This document shows positions 1-6,260 of a DNA stretch of 18,510 nucleotides, piece by piece. The position numbers were made by a program, and so were the translations under genes. The notes beneath the pieces were generated by a model. The model saw only the letters and a program-made list of their open reading frames with translations. It ran no database searches and was not told the origin of the DNA. Source of the DNA: CADEFF01 sp964569315 (GTDB taxonomy: Bacteria > Pseudomonadota > Alphaproteobacteria > Dongiales > Dongiaceae); the NCBI GenBank assembly GCA_964569315.1, contig CAZMUZ010000073.1, forward strand, positions 1 through 18,510, in the 5' to 3' direction. Position 1 is the stretch's first letter; each line of letters opens with the position of its first letter.

Positions 1-54
1 AGCACAACCTTGCCAAGGTTGGGGTCGAGGGTTCGAATCCCTTCGCCCGCTCCA
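1..54 (+). tRNA. tRNA-Gly (anticodon GCC), 3' part; 5' end outside window
   Basis: The window opens inside the tRNA at the start of the anticodon arm. The anticodon stem is 5-9 paired with 17-21 (CAACC/GGTTG), with the seven-base loop TTGCCAA, so the anticodon is GCC at 12-14 and decodes GGC/GGT. The T arm is 27-43, with loop TTCGAAT and one G-T closing pair. The 3' acceptor strand CGCCCGC is 44-50, the discriminator base is T51, and CCA is encoded at 52-54. The D arm and 5' acceptor strand lie before position 1. The next gene, on the opposite strand, ends 16 bp downstream, and I see no terminator hairpin between them. Confidence 0.95.
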
Positions 55-70
55 GCTTCTCGTCGGAAAG

Positions 71-661
71 TCAAAGCGCCGTCTGGGCCTTCTGCCTTCG
101 CAGCCGGAACGCGAAGGCGATGATGAGGACGCCGAAGACGATCGCATAGAGGGCGATGAGCCAGACCAGGGCCAGCGCGCCTGCACCGGGCCAGAAGAAC
201 AGCGCGAGCCCGAACAGGACGGAAAGCGCGCCGCTCAGGATCAGCAGCCACTCGTTGTCGATCTCCTTGCGCAGCCGAAGCGCGCCGACGATCTGGAACG
301 CGCCGATCGCGATCGACCAGCCGGCGATGAAGAACAGCAGAACCAGCGCGGTGATGCCGGGCCAGGCGAAGGTCAGCAGCCCCGCAGCGATGCCGAGGAG
401 GCCGACGATGGCGAGCCACCAGCGCGGCGTCGCGGACACCCTCCCGACGAAGGCCGCCCCCAGCGCGAAGACGCCGTCGACCAAGGCGAAGGCGCCATAG
501 AACAGCACCAGCGTGACCAGCGTGATGCCGGGCCAGAACAAGGCGAGCAGGCCGAAGACGAGGGCGGCGATCCCGCGGATCAGGATCAGCCACCAGTTCC
601 CGGAAAGACCGGCGAGAAGCAGACCTGGCGTCAGGGTCGAAGTCGGGCTTTGCATGGACAT
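71..661 (-). CDS. HdeD family (DUF308) integral membrane protein
   Basis: The 196-residue protein is almost wholly hydrophobic with about six membrane segments. It carries an internal threefold repeat, each unit having the signature [FA]-W-P-G followed by a long hydrophobic helix (FWPGIT, AWPGIT, FWPGAG), which is characteristic of the HdeD/DUF308 family. In enteric bacteria HdeD is linked to acid resistance at high cell density; in alphaproteobacteria the role is not established. Each repeat appears to be a two-helix hairpin, with short basic loops (RLRKE, RLRRQK at the C-terminus) suggesting an inside C-terminus. I chose the ATG at 661 because AGGGAG lies 9 bases before it on the coding strand. 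A longer reading to 829 would add an arginine-rich N-terminus without homology features. The ATG at 655 is an alternative. The gene is transcribed toward the tRNA. Confidence 0.85.
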   Translation of the reverse strand: MSMQSPTSTLTPGLLLAGLSGNWWLILIRGIAALVFGLLALFWPGITLVTLVLFYGAFALVDGVFALGAAFVGRVSATPRWWLAIVGLLGIAAGLLTFAWPGITALVLLFFIAGWSIAIGAFQIVGALRLRKEIDNEWLLILSGALSVLFGLALFFWPGAGALALVWLIALYAIVFGVLIIAFAFRLRRQKAQTAL

Positions 662-850
662 CGATGAACACTCCCTGTTGAGAGCCTCGATCGCATCGAG
701 AAGAACGGTCCCCAGCCCTCTGCTCGAAGGGAATTGAACCTCGAGCTTGACGAAGAACCGCCGGCCCCGAACGCCGCGCCGACCGAACCGGACGGCCGGG
801 CGCTCCGGAATGGCGAAGGCGCCGATCATGACCGGCCGTGAGCCATGTCA

Positions 851-872
851 GACCCCGGGCCGGCCCGGGGTC
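851..872. repeat. Perfect 22-bp GC palindrome
   Basis: Arm GACCCCGGGCC (851-861) is followed immediately by its exact reverse complement (862-872). There is no T-run on either side, so it is not a classical intrinsic terminator, and it lies more than 180 bp from the nearest gene start. It resembles the palindromic units of REP/intergenic repeat families, but I see no second full copy in this window. Confidence 0.6.
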
Positions 873-963
873 AAGCCGTCTTCCGGGGACTGCGCGCCTG
901 CGCGATTCGCGCCGGGCTCACGCAACGGATTTGATCCGCACGCCCCACAAAGCCAGCGAGGAC

Positions 964-1150
964 CGGCCGCGAACGGTCAAACAGCGCCTTCAGCCCATGC
1001 TCGCTATAGCGCTCGAAGATCTTGTCGCCGGTCTTGCGCGAGATGCCGAACTCCCGGCAGAGCTGGCTCATCTCCTCGCCTTCCGGCAGCCGGGCCACAA
1101 AACGCAGGCGCTCCTCCATCACCGAATTGGCTTTCCCACGGTACTGCGCC
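964..1150 (-). pseudogene. IS481-type transposase, N-terminal HTH remnant
   Basis: On the minus strand the stretch 1119-964 reads as the N-terminal helix-turn-helix of an IS481-family transposase: MEERLRF, then LCREFGISRKTG, KIFERY, HGLKAL and DRSRP. In intact members the opening peptide is M-P-W-K followed by a short linker. Here the bases coding P-W-K are preceded by GTA instead of ATG and contain an extra G (CCGTGGGAAA in place of CCGTGGAAA), so the start is lost and the frame shifted. After DRSRP the similarity stops, and the DDE catalytic core (usually a further 200 or more residues) is absent. It is a dead insertion-sequence scar beside the AIPR island. Family assignment rests on remembered consensus, not on a search. 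Confidence 0.65.
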
Positions 1151-1220
1151 TTGGTGGCATGTGTAAGCGCGAGCGGCGGGCCACTTCGATCGTGCCGACA
1201 AGATCGGATGCACGCGAAGC

Positions 1221-1249
1221 TTGTAGTTTGCCACCAGTTTCCATATTCT
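1221..1249 (+). promoter_or_regulatory. Candidate promoter for the AIPR gene
   Basis: A TTGTAG element (1221-1226), a 17-bp spacer and TATTCT (1244-1249) give a weak sigma-70-like arrangement about 60 bp before the AIPR start. The predicted transcription start (about 1256) falls at the edge of the palindrome at 1258-1273. The hexamers match consensus only partly (3/6 and 4/6), so this is tentative. Confidence 0.35.
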
Positions 1250-1257
1250 CCGAGCGT

Positions 1258-1273
1258 CACGACAGGTGTCGTG
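1258..1273. promoter_or_regulatory. Operator-like palindrome upstream of the AIPR gene
   Basis: CACGACA-GG-TGTCGTG is a perfect inverted repeat with 7-bp arms and a 2-bp centre. It lies directly downstream of the candidate -10 and 38 bp before the ATG, where a bound repressor would block transcription. No regulator gene is adjacent, so if it is functional the protein acting here would be encoded elsewhere or be the AIPR protein itself (inference). Confidence 0.4.
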
Positions 1274-1310
1274 AACATTCTGGTCGTGGATGCGACCCAG
1301 GAGAAAAAAT

Positions 1311-2492
1311 ATGACGATGAAAACGTTCGCCTTGAAGGCGAAGCTTGCGCGCCGTTTGCCTGATCCGGTTTATGGCGGCGATCAAAAACTCCAGCATCAC
1401 ATCTTTCTAGTGAACACGCGCGATATCCCGCGCGATCTTCCGATGGAAGCGAACGCGCGCCGTCCCAACACGCGCAAACAAATCTATCGCCGCGTCAAAG
1501 AGAGCCTGCTTGAAGGCGATAGTACCTTCCATCTCAAGAACAAAGGCATCGTGATAGTTGCTGACCTTGTCGCTCAAAAGGCCGGCACGCACGACGAATA
1601 CACGATCCGCTTGAACCCGGACGCGCAAGGCATCCTCGATGGCGGTCACACCTACCAGCTTATCGTCGATGCCCAAGAAGCGGGCGAACTTCCCGAAGAT
1701 CAGTTCGTGTTCGTACAGGTGCGCACCGGTATCCCGATTGATTGGATTCCGGACATTTCGCAAGGCTTGAATACGTCGGTTCAGGTCCAGGACATGAGCC
1801 TCGACAATCTCGCTAAACGCTTTGAGTGGTTGAAGGAGTTGATCAAAGACACGCCGTACGTCGACAAGGTCGCGTGGTCGGAAAACGATGAGGGGGACTA
1901 CGACGCGCGAGATTTGATTGCTCTGCTCTATCTCTTCAATACCGCACTGTTCCCGAGCTCGGTTTCGCACCCGATTGCGGGCTACGAGAAGAAAAAGGAG
2001 GCGCTCAAAGCGTACGAGGAAGATCCCGCTTCGTTCAAAGCGTTGACGCCGCTCGCGAAGCAGATTTTTGAACTTCACGACTATGTGGCCGGTACGGCAC
2101 GCGACCTTTACAACGCTGGTGCGCTCGACCACGGCAAACGTGGCCGTGGTGCCGCGCTGTCGTTCGTGAAGCACCGCGCTTTCCAGCCGACGTTCTTGGA
2201 ACAAAAAGAGCCTTTCAAGACGCAACTCGAAGACGCCGCGCTGTATCCCATCTTGGCCGCGTTGCGTGTTTATGTTGAGCGCAGCGCTGCAGGCAAGTTG
2301 AAGTGGGCTGGCGGCTTCACAGCCGTCAAGAATGCGTGGGAGAAGATGGCGTACGAGCTTATGCTCGGCACGCTCAATACCGCGCACGAAGTGGGCCGCT
2401 CCAACAACGCCATAGGTAAGAGCCGCCTACATTGGGACGGTATCTACAAGACCATTCAGAACTATCGTCTTGAGCAACGACTCCAGGCTTAG
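1311..2492 (+). CDS. AIPR-family protein (abortive infection / phage resistance type)
   Basis: This 393-residue protein has the motif order of the AIPR family (Pfam AIPR), found in phage-defence contexts: F-H-L-K-N-K-G-I (73-80) at the place of the family's N-N-G-I element; G-I-L-D-G-G-H-T (107-114) at the place of N-G-x-Q-T, also recalling the D-G-Q-H-R motif of DndB-like proteins; and Q-G-L-N-T-S-V-Q-V-Q-D-M (151-162), the x-N-T-x-x-x-V segment. Biochemical activity of the family is poorly defined. The start is the ATG at 1311 with AGGAG at 1299-1303, seven bases before it; an upstream GTG-type start at 1290 lacks a ribosome site. Codon use is clearly less GC-biased than in the neighbours (many TTG, GTT, AAA, CGT), indicating horizontal acquisition. 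The gene stands alone, with an IS scar upstream, hairpins downstream, and no restriction or toxin partner in the window. Confidence 0.75.
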   Translation: MTMKTFALKAKLARRLPDPVYGGDQKLQHHIFLVNTRDIPRDLPMEANARRPNTRKQIYRRVKESLLEGDSTFHLKNKGIVIVADLVAQKAGTHDEYTIRLNPDAQGILDGGHTYQLIVDAQEAGELPEDQFVFVQVRTGIPIDWIPDISQGLNTSVQVQDMSLDNLAKRFEWLKELIKDTPYVDKVAWSENDEGDYDARDLIALLYLFNTALFPSSVSHPIAGYEKKKEALKAYEEDPASFKALTPLAKQIFELHDYVAGTARDLYNAGALDHGKRGRGAALSFVKHRAFQPTFLEQKEPFKTQLEDAALYPILAALRVYVERSAAGKLKWAGGFTAVKNAWEKMAYELMLGTLNTAHEVGRSNNAIGKSRLHWDGIYKTIQNYRLEQRLQA

Positions 2493-2502
2493 TCAGTGAC
2501 GG

Positions 2503-2518
2503 TGCGGCCGTAGCCGCA
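2503..2518 (+). terminator. Small hairpin just after the AIPR stop
   Basis: TGCGGC (2503-2508) pairs with GCCGCA (2513-2518) around a four-base loop, 10 bp after the stop codon. There is no T-tract. It may protect the 3' end or act together with the longer hairpin at 2536-2567. Confidence 0.35.
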
Positions 2519-2535
2519 TAGAAAGAGGAAGCGGG

Positions 2536-2567
2536 CACCGCCAGCGGCGAATCAAGCGCTGGCGGTG
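2536..2567 (+). terminator. 11-bp-stem hairpin, probable terminator of the AIPR gene
   Basis: CACCGCCAGCG (2536-2546) pairs perfectly with CGCTGGCGGTG (2557-2567) around a 10-base loop, 43 bp after the stop codon of the AIPR gene. The following bases (TTGCGCTC) are not a proper T-tract, so termination would be imperfect or Rho-assisted. If the small ORF at 2583 is real, the hairpin lies immediately in front of it. Confidence 0.5.
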
Positions 2568-2582
2568 TTGCGCTCAAATCTG

Positions 2583-2711
2583 ATGGCAACCGAACGACCT
2601 TCGGGTGAGTGTTCGATCTGCGGGGCATATTGCCCGCTCACTTGGGAACAGTGCCGCCAGAAGCGGCCTACAACAGTTTTACGTATTCGAGTCGGCGATC
2701 CGAAGTTTTAG
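2583..2711 (+). CDS. Possible 42-residue four-cysteine small protein
   Basis: An ATG frame of 42 codons contains four cysteines spaced C-x2-C-x3-C-x6-C (residues 10, 13, 17, 24; core ECSICGAYCPLTWEQC), followed by a basic tail ending GDPKF. This spacing would suit a small metal-binding knuckle. Codon choice (ACA, GTT, TTA, CGT, ATT, CGA) matches the AIPR gene rather than the host-like EamA gene downstream, so it belongs to the same island. There is no clear Shine-Dalgarno before the ATG; an in-frame GTG at 2565 overlaps the hairpin. I do not recognise a family. It could be a decayed fragment or a chance frame. Confidence 0.3.
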   Translation: MATERPSGECSICGAYCPLTWEQCRQKRPTTVLRIRVGDPKF

Positions 2712-2770
2712 GCCCGGGATCGGTCGAAGACGGGCTATGTCATTCTTGGGGCGTCGGGCTAAGAAGACGC

Positions 2771-3703
2771 ATGGGAAAACGCTCGCCGCTGCTGGCGGCC
2801 CTCGCCATCACCGCCACCATCCTGGTCTGGGCCACGGCCTTTCCGGCGATCGCGCTCGCGCTGCGCGACATTTCGCCGATCCCGCTCGCCGCGCTCCGCT
2901 ATTCGATCGCGGCCGTCTTCGCCATCCTCTGGCTCCTCTGGCGGCGGCCGGCGCGCATGGCGGCCGCCGACTTTCTGCTCTGCCTCGGCTGCGGCGTGCT
3001 GGGGGCGGTCGGCTACAGCGTCTTCGTCAATCTCGGCCAGCAGACCGTCTCCGCCGGCGCGACCGGCTTCCTCGTGAAGACCGAATCGCTCTGGATGGCG
3101 GCGCTCGCCATGATCTTTCTCGGCGAACGGTTCGGCCTGCGGGCCTGGGGCGGCAGCCTCCTCGCCTTCGCCGGCGTCGGCATCATCGGCGCGAGCCAGC
3201 ATGGTGGGCTCGGCTTCGGCGGCGGTGCCGTCTTCGTGCTCGCGGCCGCCTTCTGCTCGGCGAGCGGCTTCGTGCTGCAGCGGAAGCTGCTCGCGCGCTA
3301 TGGCCCGCCGCATGTGGCGGCGATCGTCTTCATCGCCGCCGCGCTCGCGCTTGCGCCCTGGCTGCCGCAGGCGATCGGCGAAGCCGAAAGCGCATCGCTC
3401 TCGTCGCTCGGCTGGGTCGCCTTCCTCGGCATCTTCCCGACCACGGTCGGGCAGATCTGCTGGACCTATTCGCTCGATCATTTCGGCGTCGCGCGCGCCG
3501 GCAATTTTCTCTATCTCGTGGCGCCGATCACGGTGCTGGTCGCCTGGATCCTCGCCGGCGAGACGCCGATGGCCGCCACCATCTTCGGCGGCGCGCTCAT
3601 CCTCGGCGGCGTCATCCTGGTGAATACGCGGCGCCGGCAAAAGCCCGTCGAAACGATCCCGCCCCAGGCGAAGGTCGAAGCCTGCGCGGACACCGCGCGC
3701 TGA
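2771..3703 (+). CDS. EamA/DMT-superfamily exporter (10 TM)
   Basis: The 310-residue protein has two EamA units, about residues 10-140 and 150-292, each of five hydrophobic helices. This is the standard layout of the drug/metabolite transporter (RhaT/YdcZ-like) superfamily in the inner membrane. Family features are visible: WATAFPAIALAL in helix 1, LRYSIAA in helix 2, the L-G-E-R turn (117-120) ending helix 4 of the first unit, and the equivalent A-G-E-T-P in the second. Substrates of such proteins range over amino acids, metabolites and drugs and cannot be inferred here. The ATG at 2771 is the start expected from the family; the 54 codons open upstream have no homology features and lie in the AT-richer island. 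The ribosome site is weak (AAGAAG). The basic, proline-containing C-terminus is cytoplasmic. Confidence 0.85.
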   Translation: MGKRSPLLAALAITATILVWATAFPAIALALRDISPIPLAALRYSIAAVFAILWLLWRRPARMAAADFLLCLGCGVLGAVGYSVFVNLGQQTVSAGATGFLVKTESLWMAALAMIFLGERFGLRAWGGSLLAFAGVGIIGASQHGGLGFGGGAVFVLAAAFCSASGFVLQRKLLARYGPPHVAAIVFIAAALALAPWLPQAIGEAESASLSSLGWVAFLGIFPTTVGQICWTYSLDHFGVARAGNFLYLVAPITVLVAWILAGETPMAATIFGGALILGGVILVNTRRRQKPVETIPPQAKVEACADTAR

Positions 3704-3788
3704 CCTGCGGAAAGCCGGTCGCTTCCCGTCGAATTTCCGTTCGGCGGACCGCATCCGAAAAGTTGATTGTGCAGTCAAATCCGCAGCC

Positions 3789-3808
3789 GTTGTGAAGCAA
3801 CTCACAAC
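3789..3808. promoter_or_regulatory. Inverted repeat upstream of the PqqD/HprK cluster
   Basis: GTTGTGA (3789-3795) and TCACAAC (3802-3808) form perfect 7-bp arms around AGCAAC. It lies in the 240-bp gap between the EamA stop and the PqqD start, 135 bp before the latter, in the position of an operator or of a 5' leader hairpin. A second, imperfect repeat TTGATT-GTGC-AGTCAA (3763-3778) is just upstream. I cannot place convincing -35/-10 boxes. Confidence 0.35.
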
Positions 3809-3850
3809 AGCGTCCAAATCGCCTCATTCCGGCCTATCCGGCGTTTGCAA

Positions 3851-3931
3851 ATGGCGGATGCTGCCGATACCCTGCCCTCGGTTCCGGTTTGGGGAAACGA
3901 CGCCGGGGCCATCCAAAAGCAGAGCGTGTGA
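3851..3931 (+). CDS. Possible 26-residue peptide ORF before the PqqD gene
   Basis: ATG at 3851 opens 26 codons ending in TGA 12 bp before the PqqD start. The peptide begins MADAADTLPS, continues VPVWGNDAGA and ends IQKQSV. A short ORF directly before an RRE-bearing protein is where a modified-peptide precursor would be expected. It has no cysteine and lacks the E-x3-Y pair of PqqA. There is no strong ribosome site (only GGCG seven bases upstream). I recognise no family, and the frame may be a chance one. Confidence 0.25.
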   Translation: MADAADTLPSVPVWGNDAGAIQKQSV

Positions 3932-3943
3932 CGGGGCGGGGAC

Positions 3944-4360
3944 ATGGACCTCGATGAAATCTTTTCGCCTGCAGGCTCGCGGATCGCCGCGAAGGTCCTG
4001 GAGGGCGAGCTCACCATCATCAATCTCGATAACGGCCTCTACTACGCCTCGTCCGGCGTCGGCGTGACGGTGTGGGAGCGGATGGATCGGGGCGCCTCGC
4101 TGCGCGAGGTGGTGGATGCGATCGTCAGCCGCTACGACGTCGAGCCTGGGCTCGCCGAATCGGATGCCCGCGCCTTCCTCGAGAAGCTGCGCAGCGAAGC
4201 GCTGGTGGAAAGCGGCGGCCCGAAGCTGGCGAATGTCGATGTCGCGGGCAAGGCGGCCCTCGAGCGGCTGCGCTATGCCTCGCCCGAGCTCCTGAAGTTC
4301 GATGACATGGCCGAACATTTCGCGCTCGATCCGCCGCTCGTGATCCGGGCTCGCCCATAG
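3944..4360 (+). CDS. PqqD-like RRE protein with lasso-leader-like C-terminal tail
   Basis: The 138-residue protein has a PqqD-like domain (about residues 10-92), the winged-helix RRE fold that binds leader peptides of ribosomally made, modified peptides. Typical pieces are INLDNGLYYASSGVG (strand-turn-helix), VWERMDRGASLREVVDAI and a helix ending in LEKLRSEALVE. Unlike stand-alone PqqD (about 90 residues) it continues with AALERLRYASPELLKFDDMA and EHFALDPP. In this tail Y111-x2-P114-x-L116 matches the Y-x2-P-x-L motif by which lasso leader peptides are read by their RRE (B1) proteins. The tail might therefore be an attached leader or substrate, or a self-binding segment (inference). The start is ATG 3944 after the purine-rich GGGGCGGGGAC. 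It heads the GT2/HprK-like/nucleotidyltransferase run; related proteins are named HPr-rel-A system PqqD chaperones. Confidence 0.75.
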   Translation: MDLDEIFSPAGSRIAAKVLEGELTIINLDNGLYYASSGVGVTVWERMDRGASLREVVDAIVSRYDVEPGLAESDARAFLEKLRSEALVESGGPKLANVDVAGKAALERLRYASPELLKFDDMAEHFALDPPLVIRARP

Positions 4361-4430
4361 CGCCCGCCGCCCGCATCCGACCTGCCGCCGGCATGTCGGC
4401 CCGCGCCCCCGCTTTCGATCCGGGCCGCCG

Positions 4431-5168
4431 ATGACGATGCCTCTCGTCTCCTGCATCCTGCCGGTTTTCAACGGCGAGCGTTTCCTTGCGCGCGCGCTCG
4501 ATTCGATCTTCGCGCAGGACGGCGCCCGGCTCGAGGTGATCGTGGTGGATGACGGCTCGACCGACCGGTCGGCCGAGATCGCCGCGGGCTTCGCCGGCGT
4601 GCGGCTTATCCGCCAGCCCAATGGCGGCGTGGCGCGGGCGCGCAACGAAGGCGTCGCGCATGCCGAGGGCGGCTTCATCGCCTTTCTCGATGCCGACGAT
4701 CTCTGGCTCGCCGGCAAGCTCGCGAAGCAGCTCGCTTGCTTCGAGGCCGAGCCCGGGCTCGATCTCTGCCTCACGCTGGTGCGCCATGTCCGGCTCGACG
4801 ATGCCGCGCCCGACGTGACGATAGGCGCGGACACCGCGCCGAAGCTCGGCCGGCTGATGCAATGCCTGCTCGCGCGGCGCGACGCCTTCGCGCGGGTCGG
4901 TCCGCTCGATCCCGGCACGCGAACCCGCGCCGATCGCGACTGGTTCCTCCGTGCGCAGGAGCTGGGGCTCGTCGAGGCGGTGGTGCCGGAAGTGCTGGTG
5001 CATCGGCAGATCCATGGCGGGAACCGCAGCATCGTCGAGGGCGACGCCGTGACCGACGACCTGCTGACGATCGCCAAGCGGGCGCTCGACCGCCGTCGCC
5101 GGGCCGGTCTGCCGCTCGCCCTCGCCGAACGCTGGACCCCCGCCGCGGCGAACCGGACGAAGCGATGA
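4431..5168 (+). CDS. Family 2 glycosyltransferase
   Basis: This is a 245-residue GT-A-fold enzyme. It opens with VSCILPVFNGERFLARALDS, has the nucleotide-binding VVDDGSTD (D40-D41) and the metal-binding D-A-D-D (87-90), followed by ADRDWFLRAQ (167-176), which sits where the catalytic base segment of GT2 enzymes lies, and a late HGGNRS. These features indicate transfer of a sugar from a nucleotide-sugar donor; the acceptor is unknown. It has no membrane helices and is shorter than polysaccharide synthases, so it is likely cytosolic. It starts 70 bp after the PqqD gene, and its stop overlaps the start of the HprK-like gene (ATGA), so the two are translationally coupled. That coupling suggests that sugar transfer and the kinase-like step act on the same product (inference). 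Confidence 0.85.
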   Translation: MTMPLVSCILPVFNGERFLARALDSIFAQDGARLEVIVVDDGSTDRSAEIAAGFAGVRLIRQPNGGVARARNEGVAHAEGGFIAFLDADDLWLAGKLAKQLACFEAEPGLDLCLTLVRHVRLDDAAPDVTIGADTAPKLGRLMQCLLARRDAFARVGPLDPGTRTRADRDWFLRAQELGLVEAVVPEVLVHRQIHGGNRSIVEGDAVTDDLLTIAKRALDRRRRAGLPLALAERWTPAAANRTKR

Positions 5169-6259
5169 GCGCACTCGCCTCCGAAAGCGGCATGACCGCC
5201 GTCGACGACGCGCTGCTGCAGGGCTTCGAGCGCGCGCGGGACGCGGCCTCGCGCCACGCCGCCACGATCGTCTTCGCCTTCTCGCTGAGCGGTATCCCGA
5301 CCCTGCTCCGCGTCGCCGGTCCCGCGCTCGCCGAGCGGCTCATCCGGCCGTTTCGGCATCTCGAGACGGACCTCGCGGCGCTGCGGGAACCGGCGCTCGC
5401 CATCGACGCCTGGAGCCGGGCCGAGACCGGCATCGCCCCGCCACGCGACATCCCGCCCGGCCATCCGCCGCACTCGATCGACGGGCGGCTCGTCTATCGC
5501 AACCAGCCGGGCGGGCGTGCCGTCGCCGACCGCCGGCAGGGCCGCATCATCGCCTGCTTCGACGAGGCCTCGCGGCTTTCCTACAGCGACGCGGCGAAGC
5601 CCTTCCGCAGCCTGCTGATCCCGCTGCTGCACGACCGGGGCCGCCAGCTCCTCCATGGCGGTCTCGTCGCCGCGGCGCCGGGCGCGCCGGCGCTGCTGCT
5701 GGCGGGCCGCAGCGGCAGCGGCAAATCGACCGTGGCGCTTGCCGCGCTCGCCGCAGGGTTCCGCTTTCTCGGCGACGACCATACCGGCCTCGAGCGCACG
5801 GAAGCGGCCGTCATCGGCCATTCGCTCTATGCCACCTGCGGCATCGAGCCGGGTCATCTCGGTCGATTCGAACGGCTCCTGGTCGAACGGCTCCCGGGCG
5901 ACGCGGTCGCCACGCCCGACGGCGCGAAGAGCGTCGTCTATCTCGCGCCGCAGGCGCTGGGCCGGCTGGACCGCTCGGCCCGCATCGCGGCCGTCGTCAT
6001 CCCGGAGATCCGGCCGGGCGGCGTCACCGAGGCGCGACCGACCAGCCGCGGCGATGCGCTCCGCGCGCTGATGCCGGGTTCCATCTCCCTCCTGGTCGCG
6101 GCATCGCGGACCCGCGAGAGCCCGCAATTCAGCGGCATCGGCGCGCTGGTCGAGCGGCTGCCGGCCTATCGCCTGGCGCTCGGCCCCGATCTCGCGGCTA
6201 TCGCGCCCGCTCTGCGGCGTCTTTCGGCCGCGCTCGCGGCGGAAGGCGCGGGGCGCTGA
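5165..6259 (+). CDS. HPr-kinase-like P-loop protein (HprK-related kinase A type)
   Basis: The 364-residue protein contains an HprK-like core at about residues 162-215: LLHGGLVAA, then the Walker A G-R-S-G-S-G-K-S-T (181-189), and FLGDDHTGLE with the acidic pair D204-D205. This order (H-G, P-loop, D-D) follows the HPr kinase/phosphorylase catalytic domain, but the classical HprK N-terminal domain is replaced by about 150 unrelated residues. Such paralogues accompany PqqD-like and nucleotidyltransferase genes; the paeninodin kinase, a relative, phosphorylates the C-terminal serine of a lasso precursor. The target here is unknown, and no HPr gene is in view. The start is ATG 5165, overlapping the GT2 stop by four bases. 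The much longer open frame upstream to 4736 is a shadow of the GT2 gene. The next gene begins one base after its stop. Confidence 0.8.
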   Translation: MSALASESGMTAVDDALLQGFERARDAASRHAATIVFAFSLSGIPTLLRVAGPALAERLIRPFRHLETDLAALREPALAIDAWSRAETGIAPPRDIPPGHPPHSIDGRLVYRNQPGGRAVADRRQGRIIACFDEASRLSYSDAAKPFRSLLIPLLHDRGRQLLHGGLVAAAPGAPALLLAGRSGSGKSTVALAALAAGFRFLGDDHTGLERTEAAVIGHSLYATCGIEPGHLGRFERLLVERLPGDAVATPDGAKSVVYLAPQALGRLDRSARIAAVVIPEIRPGGVTEARPTSRGDALRALMPGSISLLVAASRTRESPQFSGIGALVERLPAYRLALGPDLAAIAPALRRLSAALAAEGAGR

Positions 6260-6260
6260 G

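Noticed and set aside
1290..1310. Upstream start of the AIPR gene
   Set aside because: The seven extra codons cover the AGGAG ribosome site itself, which fits the ATG at 1311.
4393..4434. 13-codon ORF ending on the GT2 start codon
   Set aside because: Too short, no ribosome site, Arg/Pro-rich composition like the surrounding GC-rich spacer; coupling is possible but unsupported.
4736..5164. N-terminal extension of the HprK-like frame
   Set aside because: It lies wholly inside the GT2 gene and reads as Arg-rich noise; the ATG at 5165 overlaps the GT2 stop in the usual coupled manner.
3824..6127. 767-codon minus-strand frame opposite the PqqD/GT2/HprK genes
   Set aside because: It is a shadow frame; Arg/Ala/Ser-rich, with no motif, while the plus strand carries recognisable proteins throughout.
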